From: Acidianus brierleyi
Lineage (GTDB): Archaea > Thermoproteota > Thermoprotei_A > Sulfolobales > Sulfolobaceae
Length of the DNA: 64,000 nucleotides
Direction of reading: 5' to 3'
Assembly (NCBI RefSeq): GCF_003201835.2
Contig: NZ_CP029289.2
Span: 1,860,001-1,924,000, forward strand
Shown here: positions 7,366 to 15,459 of the stretch, piece by piece
Position numbering within the stretch: the stretch's first letter is position 1
Layout of the letters: every line of letters begins with the position of its first letter
Translations under genes and position numbers: made by a program
Notes under the pieces: model-generated
The model's database searches: none
What the model saw: the letters and a program-made list of their open reading frames with translations, nothing else
What the model was told of the DNA's origin: nothing

Positions 7366-7703
7366 GGTTTCAACATATCTCTTGTTAGAAATATTATAGC
7401 CTTAGGAAAATCGGTCTCCCTATTAAGGTCAGCTTTGTCGGATAAGTCTAAAAATTTGTTTCTAGCTTCCTCATCATCGTTTGCTACTGCCATTATTCTA
7501 GGTGGTGTACCACCTATAATTAGATATTTATCAACAAGCTTCTCCAACTCATCTATGGGTAACGATAGTCCAGGGTAGATTTCTATTGTAGGTTTCATAC
7601 TATACCTCTGGATGGGAATGATCTTTGAGCTCGGCGTTAGGATGGGTATACTCAGCTCTCTGCCAAGGAGTTCATCGTTCCCACTATTGATTCGGGTTTG
7701 CAT
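7356..7703 (-). CDS. Hypothetical protein
   Basis: This is a 115-codon frame with an internal ATG (residue 36, about 7598) that may be the real start, leaving 80 residues. The C-terminal part (PIDELEKLVDKYLIIGGTPP, then DLSDKADLNRETDFPKAIIF) looks protein-like, with acidic and hydrophobic alternation, while the first 35 residues do not. No family is recognised. It lies between the AbrB-like gene and a structured non-coding block, in transposon-rich surroundings, and could be a fragment. Confidence 0.35.
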   Translation of the reverse strand: MQTRINSGNDELLGRELSIPILTPSSKIIPIQRYSMKPTIEIYPGLSLPIDELEKLVDKYLIIGGTPPRIMAVANDDEEARNKFLDLSDKADLNRETDFPKAIIFLTRDMLKPYL

Positions 7704-7794
7704 CTCTCATTTGGTGAGCAGTAGGGCTGAATCCTTTTTCACGTTAATAGAAATCTTTTTATATCTGTTTATAACAAATTTTTGTTGATAAATA

Positions 7795-8050
7795 ATGATC
7801 TCTCACACCGATGTGGGCTATGCCCAAAAGGGTGGGAGTGATTGCAGAGATGTGAGCCCCGTGCCGTTGGGCTCGAAGGAGTCCCATGACCCACCTACAG
7901 TAAGTGGGTGGTTGAGGGCTAAGTCCCTACACTCTATCATGAATTATCATAAAATGATTGAAATGAAAGTGTAGGGACAAACGGTAGCCAGAAAGTCCCT
8001 CAAGAGGGGACTTTCATCCAAATTACGTCTAGTCCCTTTGAGACGTCGCT
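7795..8050 (+). ncRNA. Highly structured non-coding block, IS605-end-like
   Basis: The segment is GC-richer than its surroundings and stacks several hairpins: ACCCAC/GTGGGT (7889-7894 with 7904-7909), GTCCCTACACT/AGTGTAGGGAC (7923-7933 with 7968-7978), GAAAGTCCC/GGGACTTTC (7991-7999 with 8007-8015) and ACGTCT/AGACGT (8025-8030 with 8041-8046). The part around 7865-7917 resembles the right ends of IS200/IS605 elements, where TnpB guide (omega) RNAs terminate in a similar hairpin. AGTCCC recurs four times (7880, 7922, 7994, 8031). No tnpB lies beside it. It may be a solo transposon end or an independent structured RNA. Strand is inferred from the IS605-like orientation. Confidence 0.45.
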
Positions 8051-8146
8051 AGTTGCTCCTCCCTCACTTCCATTAAGCCCTCAATCGAGCCGGGAAGCTT
8101 CCGGTATAAAAACTTTTCCTTAAAAATTGAGCATAGTCCACACTAC

Positions 8147-8250
8147 TTATGCAATAAAACCTGCTTTACTCATTAGCGTTAAACTGCTTATTATTAGTAC
8201 AATTAATTTATCTTTTGATACGTCTATTCCTGCAACTGGGGGCTCAATGT
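8147..8250 (-). pseudogene. IS110-family transposase N-terminal fragment
   Basis: The minus strand encodes VAGIDVSKDKLIV, the typical first motif of DEDD (RuvC-like) IS110 transposases, in a frame that opens near 8250 and stops at 8147. Nothing after that resembles the family, so only the N-terminus remains. It points away from the second IS110 copy at 8655. Confidence 0.7.
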
Positions 8251-8261
8251 ATACTCACCCT

Positions 8262-8395
8262 TATGTTTTATTCGGGCTTTAAGCCCAACTTCCGGTCCGA
8301 ATTGGAGGCGGCCAAGCTCCCCATCGGGCTTTAAGCCCAAGGAGCGTCACGGCCTACACCCCAGTCAGATCTGTATTACACAGATCTGACTAATA
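8262..8395 (-). ncRNA. Candidate IS110 left-end (bridge-type) RNA, copy 1
   Basis: Immediately upstream of the minus-strand IS110 fragment lie a perfect hairpin (TCAGATCTGT/ACAGATCTGA, 8365-8389) and two copies of the palindrome GGGCTTTAAGCCC (about 8273-8285 and 8328-8340). IS110-family elements express a structured bridge RNA from the non-coding end before the transposase. Position and density of stems fit that role; the loops have not been matched to target or donor. Confidence 0.4.
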
Positions 8396-8404
8396 TGTTT
8401 TATA

Positions 8405-8650
8405 TAAGGAGCATCGTTAGCGTCTCTAAAAGAAATTAGGAAAAAGAAGTATTTAAATATAAGGGGGTTATCCATCCCTTGACGAGGCTTTCCGCCCCCT
8501 TAACCTATATAGATTAATTAGTTGGGGAGAGTAATACTCTCCAACTGGGAAACATGGTCGACCCCTTGACTGAAGCAAAGTCTTCGAACGGGGGCGTGAC
8601 AAACCCCCTACCATCGGACTGAACATTGTGATAATATGCACGGATATGTG
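8405..8650 (+). ncRNA. Candidate IS110 left-end (bridge-type) RNA, copy 2
   Basis: Upstream of the plus-strand IS110 pseudogene, a TATA-like TTTAAATA (near 8452) is followed by three strong stems: AAGGGGG/CCCCCTT (8461-8467 with 8495-8501), AGTTGGGGAGAGT/ACTCTCCAACT (8520-8532 with 8536-8546), and a CCCC.../GGGG stem around 8561-8605 containing GAC/GTC. This is the expected position and style of an IS110 bridge RNA. The transposase beside it is broken, so the RNA is probably a relic or acts only in trans. Confidence 0.45.
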
Positions 8651-8654
8651 ATAA

Positions 8655-9547
8655 AGAGGTAGGGATCCTAGGAATAGACATATCAAAAGATCATGTGACG
8701 AGTGAGGGGAGGGTCTACACAACAAGAAGGGTTATGAAGAAATACTAAAAGTGAAACTAAACACAATAGTGGTCGAACCGACAGGAGCATCAATAAAACC
8801 ATGTCAATACTTCAAGGAAAAAGGGATCAAGATACTACAAGTAAGCCAAAACTATGGAAGGAGAAGGACTTGAGAGGAAAACAGATTTTTACTACAAAAA
8901 CTAGTAAACATGGCAAACAAGGCAAAGGAGTACAACTACAACCCATTGAAAGAACTAGTAACACTATACGTCTTCCTAAAAGTTGAAAGTAAAGTACAAG
9001 AACAGGGTAAAAAGAGCATCCTAAGTGACGAGGAAAAATAAGCAAGGAAATTGAAGAATTCTCTAAAGGAAACTTCAAAATACAATTATACAACTTGGAA
9101 CAAAGATCGTACTTGAAGAAATCGAAGTATTATCTAAAGCACTACTGGAAACAAGCGAGAAAATAAAAGAAGTAGAGAAAATGATACAATTACAGTCTGA
9201 AAATCACGTTCTACTAACTATACCGGGAATAGGAAAACTTTCTGGATAATAATAGGCATTGTTGGAGACATTAAACGCTTTCCTAACCCTGAGTCCTTCG
9301 TATCTGCGGTTTAGACCCAATGAGAGGAGCGGTAAAGCTACTGTAAGGGAATATCGAAGAAGGGTAATAAGTACTTGCGCAGCTTGTTCTCCTCGCTGAG
9401 ATGAATTACTCTCGTAATCCTACATTACTAGAATTTTACGAGAACCATAAGGAAAAGTTGAAGGGAAAGAAGTTGTCTGCTTTAGCCAGGAAATTGAGGA
9501 TAGTTTGGAGTGTTTGGTATAATAATAAGCCTTATGAGCCTAAGTGA
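8655..9547 (+). pseudogene. IS110-family transposase, multiple frameshifts
   Basis: Family motifs appear in order but in different frames: LGIDISKDH (near 8667), TIVVEPTGASIKPCQYF (near 8765), LLTIPGIGKLS (near 9210), GDIKRFPNPESF (near 9265), LDPMRG (near 9315), and a C-terminal run ending KPYEPK at TGA 9545-9547. The DEDD N-terminal motif and the C-terminal Tnp_IS116-type domain (TIPGIG) define IS110. At least three frame changes and several stops make it inactive. A palindromic end (GCCACGTG...CACGTGGC) follows at 9557-9584. Confidence 0.8.
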
Positions 9548-9556
9548 CCATAAATC

Positions 9557-9584
9557 GCCACGTGGATTGAAAGGTACACGTGGC
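9557..9584. repeat. Inverted repeat after the IS110 remnant
   Basis: GCCACGTG (9557-9564) and CACGTGGC (9577-9584) form an 8-bp stem with a 12-nt loop just after the transposase stop. It may belong to the element's right end or act as a transcription terminator. Confidence 0.6.
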
Positions 9585-9707
9585 AATCTTAGTTGACATT
9601 ATGCTTGAAGTTCAACCGAAATATTTATTACTGAACGCCCCTTTTTGTAAAGGTAAAAACGTATCATTAACCTTAACAAAAGGTACCTCTATTCTCGCGA
9701 GACATTA

Positions 9708-9869
9708 TCAACTCTCTACATACTTGATGGAAACTAAAATGTCGTAAGTCCCTTTCTTGTAACCCTTCTTCTCCATGATCCTATCAATCTCTTCTTCAGC
9801 CTCAGCCACAATCCTCCTATCATAATCTATTGCGTAGTATTTCCTCACAACCTTGATGGCAGTAGTCAT
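9708..9869 (-). CDS. Small hypothetical protein, 53 residues
   Basis: An ATG at 9869 opens a 53-codon frame with a well-formed amphipathic composition (AIDYDRRIVAEAEEEIDRIM followed by EKKGYKKGTYDILVS) ending at TGA 9708. Codon use looks like real protein and the sequence resembles a short helical domain, perhaps an antitoxin-like or DNA-binding peptide or a remnant of a longer protein. No partner gene and no family are recognised. Confidence 0.4.
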   Translation of the reverse strand: MTTAIKVVRKYYAIDYDRRIVAEAEEEIDRIMEKKGYKKGTYDILVSIKYVES

Positions 9870-10577
9870 GCTCTCAAATTAAATATGAACTTGCAGGGCT
9901 ATAACTTTGTCTACTATACTACGCTCTATTATTTTACGATACTGGATATTAAATAGATGTGTTAAACATCTAAATTAAAGCACGAAACATAGTTTTGCTC
10001 ACGATAAAAGGAAAAGTGACGTTATAAAAATGATAATTCAGAATACAAAAGCTATAATAATTGGTTTTAATCTAAAAGCTTCAGTATAGTAGAAATTTAA
10101 TTTTATCAAATTTTAAAAAATAAAAATATCAGATAATAGATAAAATATGATGGTAAGAAGTTCACAATTTATACAATAAAAGAAGGAAAATTGGTAAAGC
10201 GACTCTGGATAATTTTAAGGGTCTAACCTTGGACTAAATTGGTACACATGAAATTATACTAACTTTTAGTGTATAATAATAAAAATAATACTCTAACGAA
10301 GAGATGTTAAATTAGTCGTCTTAATTTCGACGTTTTAGACATCAAGTTGTCCAAGATCAAATATCTGTAGCATTGCCTTCGTTATCTAAAGCGAGAATGG
10401 TGCTCTCATTAATAGGATGATAAAGTTTCGAAAATAAAAAGAGAAATACAGCGTTAGTTTATAGAAATGTAATAAGGTATTAGAGGATATAGGTATTAAA
10501 GTATTTAATACTGGCTAGATAAAAAGCTTATTTATTTTAAATATTCAAGAAAAATTATAGAGTTCTTAGATTAATAA
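9870..10577. other. Long AT-rich region without a supported gene
   Basis: Over 700 bases with stops in every frame. A short piece near 10148-10215 (reading YDGKKFTIYTIKEGKLVK) looks like coding remnant, but stops lie just before and after it. No RNA gene or clear repeat is seen. It probably marks old transposon-driven decay. Confidence 0.5.
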
Positions 10578-11123
10578 TTAGAATGAGATTATAGCTAAAG
10601 ACTGAGTAATCTTATGATAAAATACCATGTAATAGTGCATTCCAACTGTAACTAATACTTCATGTCCAAGAACGTTGTTTAAATTTATCGGAATTGACCA
10701 ACCAGGGTCAAAAATTATTCCGGACGATGTTATTCTTTCTCCTTTTAAATTCAAGCCTGTTACTTTACAAGCTACAAATATGCCCATAAATGGTTTTTTA
10801 GCTATCTTTTCCGTCAAATTTTTGGAAATTCTCATAGAAATAATTTTTACTATATCTACGGTTTCAAAAGAGATGTAATACGCTGATAATAAATTATATA
10901 ATGGCTCAGGTACTTCTAACTCGGTGTTTATATTCTCTATGTTTTTCCTATCTAATATGAAGAATTGAGCTTTATTTAAATCATAGCTTGATAAAAAAGG
11001 TATATAGAATGATACCACCCTTAACGAAGGGCTAGAACTAGCTTTATTAAGCTTATCTATAGCTTCTTTTACAATTCTTAATATATCTTCAGAAGGTTTG
11101 CTTGACTTAAGTTGGATTTCCAT
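10578..11123 (-). CDS. Unknown protein downstream of the leader-peptide-like gene
   Basis: I start this gene at ATG 11123 (181 residues) rather than farther upstream, because AGGTGAT lies 8 nt before it and the previous gene stops at 11147. The protein begins with a helix (SEDILRIVKEAIDKLNKAS) and continues as an alternating beta-rich domain (RVVSFYIPFL, KAQFFILDR, PFMGIFVACKV, SSGIIFDPGW, NVLGHEVLVTVGMHYYMVFY). No signal peptide, no cysteine cluster and no catalytic signature are evident. It forms a two-gene unit with the NHLP-like gene under the shared promoter. A role in handling, binding or exporting that gene's product is possible, but the family is not recognised. Confidence 0.55.
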   Translation of the reverse strand: MEIQLKSSKPSEDILRIVKEAIDKLNKASSSPSLRVVSFYIPFLSSYDLNKAQFFILDRKNIENINTELEVPEPLYNLLSAYYISFETVDIVKIISMRISKNLTEKIAKKPFMGIFVACKVTGLNLKGERITSSGIIFDPGWSIPINLNNVLGHEVLVTVGMHYYMVFYHKITQSLAIISF

Positions 11124-11146
11124 TTTTATATTATCACCTAGTAGTT

Positions 11147-11524
11147 TTAAACAATTAATCTTTGAACACCACAAAGTGCAATGCAACCCGGTGCTGTACC
11201 AATTCTTACCTCTACTCTTGTCCAAGGTTTTGTACCACTCTTCTGAAGTTGCTCAATTGCACTACCCTCGGCCGGATAATAATTATTATTAGAGTCAATC
11301 CAGTGCATATGAAAACCTTCATCCTTTAAATTCTGAGGCATTTTAAAGCCATATTTTTCTGCCACACTAAAAGGGTCTTTTATAAACTCTGCTCTAAGTT
11401 GAGGAGATGCTGCAAGTTCTCTATCTAATTCAAATAAGGGTTTAAGATCTAATTTAGCTATTTCTTCGAGTACCTTTTTTGTTCTTTCTAATATTTTTTC
11501 TTCTTCTCCCATCTTAATCGCCAT
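11147..11524 (-). CDS. Nitrile-hydratase-type leader peptide-like protein (candidate RiPP precursor)
   Basis: This 125-residue protein has a helical, acidic N-terminal half and a central segment, AEFIKDPFSVAEKYGFKMP, that fits the pattern of nitrile-hydratase-like leader peptides (L..DP..A....G..LP), followed by a short strand region (FHMHWIDSNNNYYP). The C-terminus is compositionally different: WTRVEVRIGTAPGC then IALC and GVQRLIV, with two cysteines three residues apart. In bacteria, such a layout marks RiPP precursors whose C-terminal core is modified and released. No maturase or protease of known type lies adjacent, so a precursor role is inference; it could also be a stand-alone NHase-alpha-like protein. 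The start at 11524 fits a leaderless mRNA from the shared A-tract promoter. The partner gene follows after 23 nt. Confidence 0.55.
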   Translation of the reverse strand: MAIKMGEEEKILERTKKVLEEIAKLDLKPLFELDRELAASPQLRAEFIKDPFSVAEKYGFKMPQNLKDEGFHMHWIDSNNNYYPAEGSAIEQLQKSGTKPWTRVEVRIGTAPGCIALCGVQRLIV

Positions 11525-11542
11525 AATAAATTATGTAATAAA

Positions 11543-11581
11543 CAGCTTTTTTTTACTCTCAATAAGTATGAAAATTTTTTA
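11543..11581 (-). promoter_or_regulatory. Shared-type promoter 2
   Basis: On the minus strand, CTAAAAAATTTTC (11581-11570) is followed after 16 nt by an A-run of eight and GCTG (11554-11543). The layout equals promoters 1 and 3. The A-run lies about 25 nt before the ATG at 11524, implying a leaderless transcript. Confidence 0.65.
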
Positions 11582-12043
11582 GATATGCCTAGTCTAAAAT
11601 ATGCTTAATCTTAACAAAGTTTATTACTAATATTACTTAATTTAACCAATTATTAAATTCCTACTTATTAACATAGAATGCTATTCATTACTAATTAAGA
11701 TAAGGATAGAATGCCTTAAATATAAAAAATTGTGCTTGTAGTGCCAGATAATAATAAGTTTTCTTTAGCATATGAAAGGAGTTAGATGAATATTTTGACA
11801 AGCTAAAATCAATCGTTTTGATGTTATGATATTAAATTACTCGAAATTCCATATACACACCAGTAATATGTTAAAATTTTGTTTCATAGAACTAAAAGAA
11901 GAATTTGAAAATCCAGTCACAGTAGGGAGTACCTGAGGAGTTTTCCGAGACTTATTCCAAGCATTGATAGCTTCTTCAAAGACGGTAATTTATTGATTAT
12001 AGTAGAAGCTAATTTATAAATTTCCTAATAACTACTATTCGTC
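11582..12043. other. Intergenic region with the GNAT promoter and a possible gene remnant
   Basis: A TATA-like TTTATAAATT near 12013-12021 lies about 26 nt before ATG 12044. Around 11935-12018 a short frame reads RLIPSIDSFFKDGNLLIIVE, reminiscent of the end of a small heat-shock (Hsp20) domain, but upstream it is broken. Nothing else is supported. Confidence 0.4.
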
Positions 12044-12775
12044 ATGCTAAGTCAATTAGAGAAGTTATTCCTTACGGATCATGTTAGATTCGCATTTGAG
12101 ATTTACGACTTAAGGTTTGATAAGGAATATACTGAATTTAAGATGACTAGGGAAGGTTATTTAATGATATACAGAAAATTTTATCCACCAAGAATAATTC
12201 TTCACGCAGATAAGGAGTGCACTGTGAGGGAATTACTTTCAATATTAAAGAACGAGGAGAGTAAATTTGTTCTATTCATAGAACCAAAATGGTCACGGCT
12301 ACTAAACTTTCCTAATATGAAAATTTATCCAGAAATATTAATGACTTGTGATAAACCTAACGTGTTCAGAAAAGAAAACGTGAGAAGACTAGGTATTGAA
12401 GATAAGGAGGAGATTTTAGCCCTTTATGGTCAAGGTCTGGGTGATGTATTACTCCAATTACTAAGAGACAACAAAACCACTGCATATGGACTGTTTTTAA
12501 ATAGCCATCTAGTTTCAGCTGCATATACATTGATCGAGCTAGAGAACGTTGCTGTAATAGGAGGAGTCTTAACTAAGGAGGAGTTAAGGAATAGGGGCTT
12601 AGCAACTTCAGTCGTATCAACATTGACTAAATACCTTACTAAAAGAGGTAAGGTAGCGTCATTATACGTGAGAGAAGATAATAGTCCCGCAATTCATGTT
12701 TATAAGAAAATAGGGTTTAAAGAATATTGGAAAAGGTTATGGATATCTGTAAATACTGATGAAAAACCATTATAG
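12044..12775 (+). CDS. GNAT family N-acetyltransferase
   Basis: The C-terminal half of this 243-residue protein is a FR47-like GNAT domain: the motif A region GGVLTKEELRNRGLATSVVS carries the RxxG/A acetyl-CoA pyrophosphate loop, and VREDNSPAIHVYKKIGFKE is the conserved motif B ending. The N-terminal 110 residues form an additional domain typical of archaeal FR47-type proteins. It transfers acetyl from acetyl-CoA to an amine that cannot be named from sequence. The mRNA is probably leaderless (TATA at 12013). It stands alone between remnants. Confidence 0.85.
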   Translation: MLSQLEKLFLTDHVRFAFEIYDLRFDKEYTEFKMTREGYLMIYRKFYPPRIILHADKECTVRELLSILKNEESKFVLFIEPKWSRLLNFPNMKIYPEILMTCDKPNVFRKENVRRLGIEDKEEILALYGQGLGDVLLQLLRDNKTTAYGLFLNSHLVSAAYTLIELENVAVIGGVLTKEELRNRGLATSVVSTLTKYLTKRGKVASLYVREDNSPAIHVYKKIGFKEYWKRLWISVNTDEKPL

Positions 12776-12846
12776 TACTCACGTTTAAGGTATTTTAATG
12801 ACTATAAATTGTGAGATATTATAATATTCAGATAGTGTAATACCAA

Positions 12847-13248
12847 GGTATTCCCATAAAACTACTCGTTGTAGATAATTATAAGGGTTATGATAGGAGG
12901 TACTTCTTCTCCACAAACGTTAATGATACTGCAAAGGACATCTTGACTACCTTGGAGAATCGTTGTGATATTGAGATCTTAATTAGGGAATTGAAGACTT
13001 TAGGACTGGAGAAGGGTTCTTTCCTCACTTGGTTGAGGAATACTAGTTTCGTGACCTTGAAGACCTTTTCTTTGTTTACGATATTGGTCTTCAAGTATTC
13101 CTTAGGTTTGAACCTAGGAGCTAAGAGGCTCTCTAGGCTGATAAAAAGAATTTATCAAAGAGATGGAGGAATCAAATATTTGTTTAAACGGAAGGTAAAC
13201 ATTAGTAATTTCATAAAATTCTTAGCCAGTTCTTCTATGGAAATATAA
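12847..13248 (+). pseudogene. DDE (IS4-like) transposase C-terminal fragment
   Basis: The frame reads LLVVDNYKGYDRRYFFSTN, then DILTTLENRCDIEILIRELK and TLGLEKGSF, matching the C-terminal part of IS4/ISH3-type DDE transposases (FxSTN...IL..Y..R..IE...R.LK...GLE), including the catalytic-glutamate region. The N-terminal two thirds and the first aspartate are missing, so only a relic remains. Typical family residues stop near 13160. Confidence 0.65.
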
Positions 13249-13341
13249 TAGTAACAAAACTTACAAACTTATTGGATTTACTAACGTGAACTAGTATCTG
13301 AATATTTAAAGAAAATCTATAATAAGCTTAAATAGATAATA

Positions 13342-13689
13342 ATGGTTAAAGTCACAGATATCGGCAAGGCTGTTGGTTATATTACTGGAGGAAGTGTAGT
13401 TTCGGTAATAACTGAGGCTTTTACTCACCTTTCTCCTCTCTATATTTCCCTTACAGTAATTGCGTATCTCCTTACGATCATAGTAATCACTTTCATGCTT
13501 ATTCGATTTGAGAAAGGATCAGAAATTGACAAAATTAAGGCCGAAATACTAGCAGAAGAAGATAAGACAATACTTGAGATTCTAAACAATAACTGCTTAA
13601 ACGCTAAAGTAACACAAAAAGATCTCTGCGAAAAATTAAAAGAATATTTAGAGGCTAGAATTAATGCTTTTTCAAACTTGGAGAAGTAA
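13342..13689 (+). CDS. Small membrane-anchored protein, unknown
   Basis: This 115-residue protein has a hydrophobic hairpin or long helix at residues 12-55 (SVVSVITEAF, then YISLTVIAYLLTIIVITFML) followed by a charged cytoplasmic-looking coiled segment (RFEKGSEIDKIKAEILAEED). The family is not recognised. It is convergent with, and overlaps by 29 nt, the wHTH gene on the other strand; the close pairing may be accidental. It may be of viral or plasmid origin, since such small anchored proteins are common there, but there is no direct evidence. Confidence 0.55.
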   Translation: MVKVTDIGKAVGYITGGSVVSVITEAFTHLSPLYISLTVIAYLLTIIVITFMLIRFEKGSEIDKIKAEILAEEDKTILEILNNNCLNAKVTQKDLCEKLKEYLEARINAFSNLEK

Positions 13690-13996
13690 AAGTTTCGTAA
13701 TAAATTTTTAACATATCCTTTAATATTTTACTAACCTTTACTCCGAATTCAGTCAAAACTATCATGTTATATTTCCTTTCGATTACTCCTAAATCTTCAA
13801 GTGACTTTACTTTCTCTTTAACAATTTCTGGAATGTTATCTAAATGAAGTTTCTCTCCAACTTTCCTCTCCAATTCTTCTTCAGATGTCCCATTGTTAGT
13901 TATAATGGTTGACATAACTAATGTCATAATTCCATCACTAAATATCTTTGAAGCAGTTTCATGAACGTCCTTCTCCCTATTAAATACGCTTAACAT
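13661..13996 (-). CDS. Predicted winged-helix protein
   Basis: I choose ATG 13996 because GAGGTG lies about 7 nt upstream; the frame extends five codons farther to a GTG. The 111-residue product contains a winged-helix-like stretch (EEELERKVGEKLHLDNIPEI, VKSLEDLGVIERKYNMIVLT) and a helical C-terminus (FGVKVSKILKDMLKIYYET). It is probably a DNA-binding regulator. It is convergent with the small membrane protein. Targets are unknown. Confidence 0.55.
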   Translation of the reverse strand: MLSVFNREKDVHETASKIFSDGIMTLVMSTIITNNGTSEEELERKVGEKLHLDNIPEIVKEKVKSLEDLGVIERKYNMIVLTEFGVKVSKILKDMLKIYYETFTSPSLKKH

Positions 13997-14133
13997 TTTG
14001 TAACACCTCACTTATTAGTATATTATATACATAAAGAGACTAAATTCTTTGTACTTGATCTCAACTTCGTTTCATACTGTTTAAATTAGAAACATCTATA
14101 TACTTGTTAGTGTCTAAAACTTGAAACAAATAT

Positions 14134-15188
14134 TATACTTAGTCAGACCTTAAAGGGCAAGATTTATATTTGATAAGTAATACTAGCTTGTTATGCTGAA
14201 GTCTAGCATGCATGGAATAAGGCTTAACAAGAAGCAAGAGGAAGAGAGGAGGATTAACGCGGTAAAAGACGTGAGGAACGGAATGAGTATAAGGGAAGTG
14301 GCGAAGAAGTACGATGTTTCCATCTTCACCATGTACAAGTGGTTGAGGAGGGAGGATTTGAGCGCTAAGCCTAGGAAGGGATCTACGAAGCTGAAGGATA
14401 AGGAAAAGCTCGTCCAAATCTTAGAAAAGAGTTCAAGAGATTTCGGGTTAAACTACGACTTCTGGACCTTGAAGCTCATAGCCTACTTGAGAAGGAATTT
14501 GGGATAAAATATAACCCGAGGAGTTTAAGCCCAGTCCTCAAGAAGTTGGGCTTCAAGTACAAGAAGGGTAAGAGGACCTACGTTAGAGATGAAAAAGCAA
14601 TAGAAGGATAAAGGAACAAGGGGAGAGGCTTTTAAAAAATAAGGGAAGGGTACAAGATACATGTCTTCGACGAGTCGTACGTGTTCTACATAAACAAGGG
14701 TAAAGGTTGGATGAAGGTAGGAGGAGGAATAAATGTTAATCCAAAGAGGAAGATTGCAGTAGTGGGAGGGATAACGATCAGTAAGGAGGGAATAACTTTC
14801 TTCTAAACCTATAAGAAGCCTTAACTCAAAAGATATCATACTTGGGAAAGGTGGTAAAGGACGAGAAGATCGTGATAATAATGGACAACGCTAGAATTCA
14901 CGGTAATGAAGTGAGGGAATTCCTTGAGGAAAATAATGTGGAGTTTATCTACCTACCGTCTTACTCTCCAGACAAGAGCCCAGCTGAGGGACCTTGGGCA
15001 GTCCTCAAGAAAAAGCTTTACTCAAAATCTACACGGACTTCGAGACCTTAACATGGGACGCAAAGAGGTTCTTGCGCTCCATATCTAAGAGAGTAAATGA
15101 CCTCATATACAGTGTGAATAGATGCGGTGAACCTTGGACGTTAATACTGAATGAAGTTACCTTGCCCTTTAAAGTCTGACTAAGTATA
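14134..15188 (+). mobile_element. IS630-type insertion sequence (ISC1048-like) with intact ends
   Basis: Terminal inverted repeats match over 27 of 28 positions: TATACTTAGTCAGACCTTAA at 14134 onward against the complement of CCTTTAAAGTCTGACTAAGT ending at 15188. The outer TA is the usual IS630/Tc1-mariner target duplication. At about 1,055 bp it has the full length of the family, but the transposase inside is frameshifted. It sits directly upstream of the 15.4-18.1 kb gene cluster. Confidence 0.85.
14193..15125 (+). pseudogene. IS630-family transposase, frameshifted
   Basis: The N-terminal HTH (MSIREVAKKYDVSIFTMYKW, residues 30-50) is intact. The frame shifts near 14470, continues as PRSLSPVLKKLGFKYKKG, stops, then resumes with the DDE core: DESYVF (about 14668), IVIIMDNARIH (about 14875) and YLPSYSPDKSPAEGPW (about 14950). 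All three catalytic carboxylates can be found but in separate frames, with a further shift near 15010. The element could still be mobilised in trans because its ends are intact. Confidence 0.8.
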
Positions 15189-15459
15189 TTTTCCAGTTAA
15201 ATTTCCTTAAAATCCATGCAGCATTTCACATGTTTCTCTTTTGTTTAAACAATTTTCTAATATATCAATTTTCTAAACTTAAATATAATGTGCAATATTG
15301 GCTGAACTACTTCTATAATACTTTGTATATATCATAAAAATATACTTTCTTATACCTTAAAGTACAAGGTTACATAATAAGCTAATAATCTGCAATCAAC
15401 CATATTATATAATAGTTTCCTTGGCCTTTAGAGTATAAGGAAATATAACTCTTAAGTTC

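Noticed and set aside
8468..9093. Minus-strand reading frames opposite the IS110 region
   Set aside because: They are low-complexity, Ser/Pro/Leu-rich products on the complement of the transposase and its left end; codon use does not fit the neighbourhood.
14139..14417. Minus-strand frame in the IS630 element
   Set aside because: It is antisense to the transposase HTH domain and starts inside it; a shadow.
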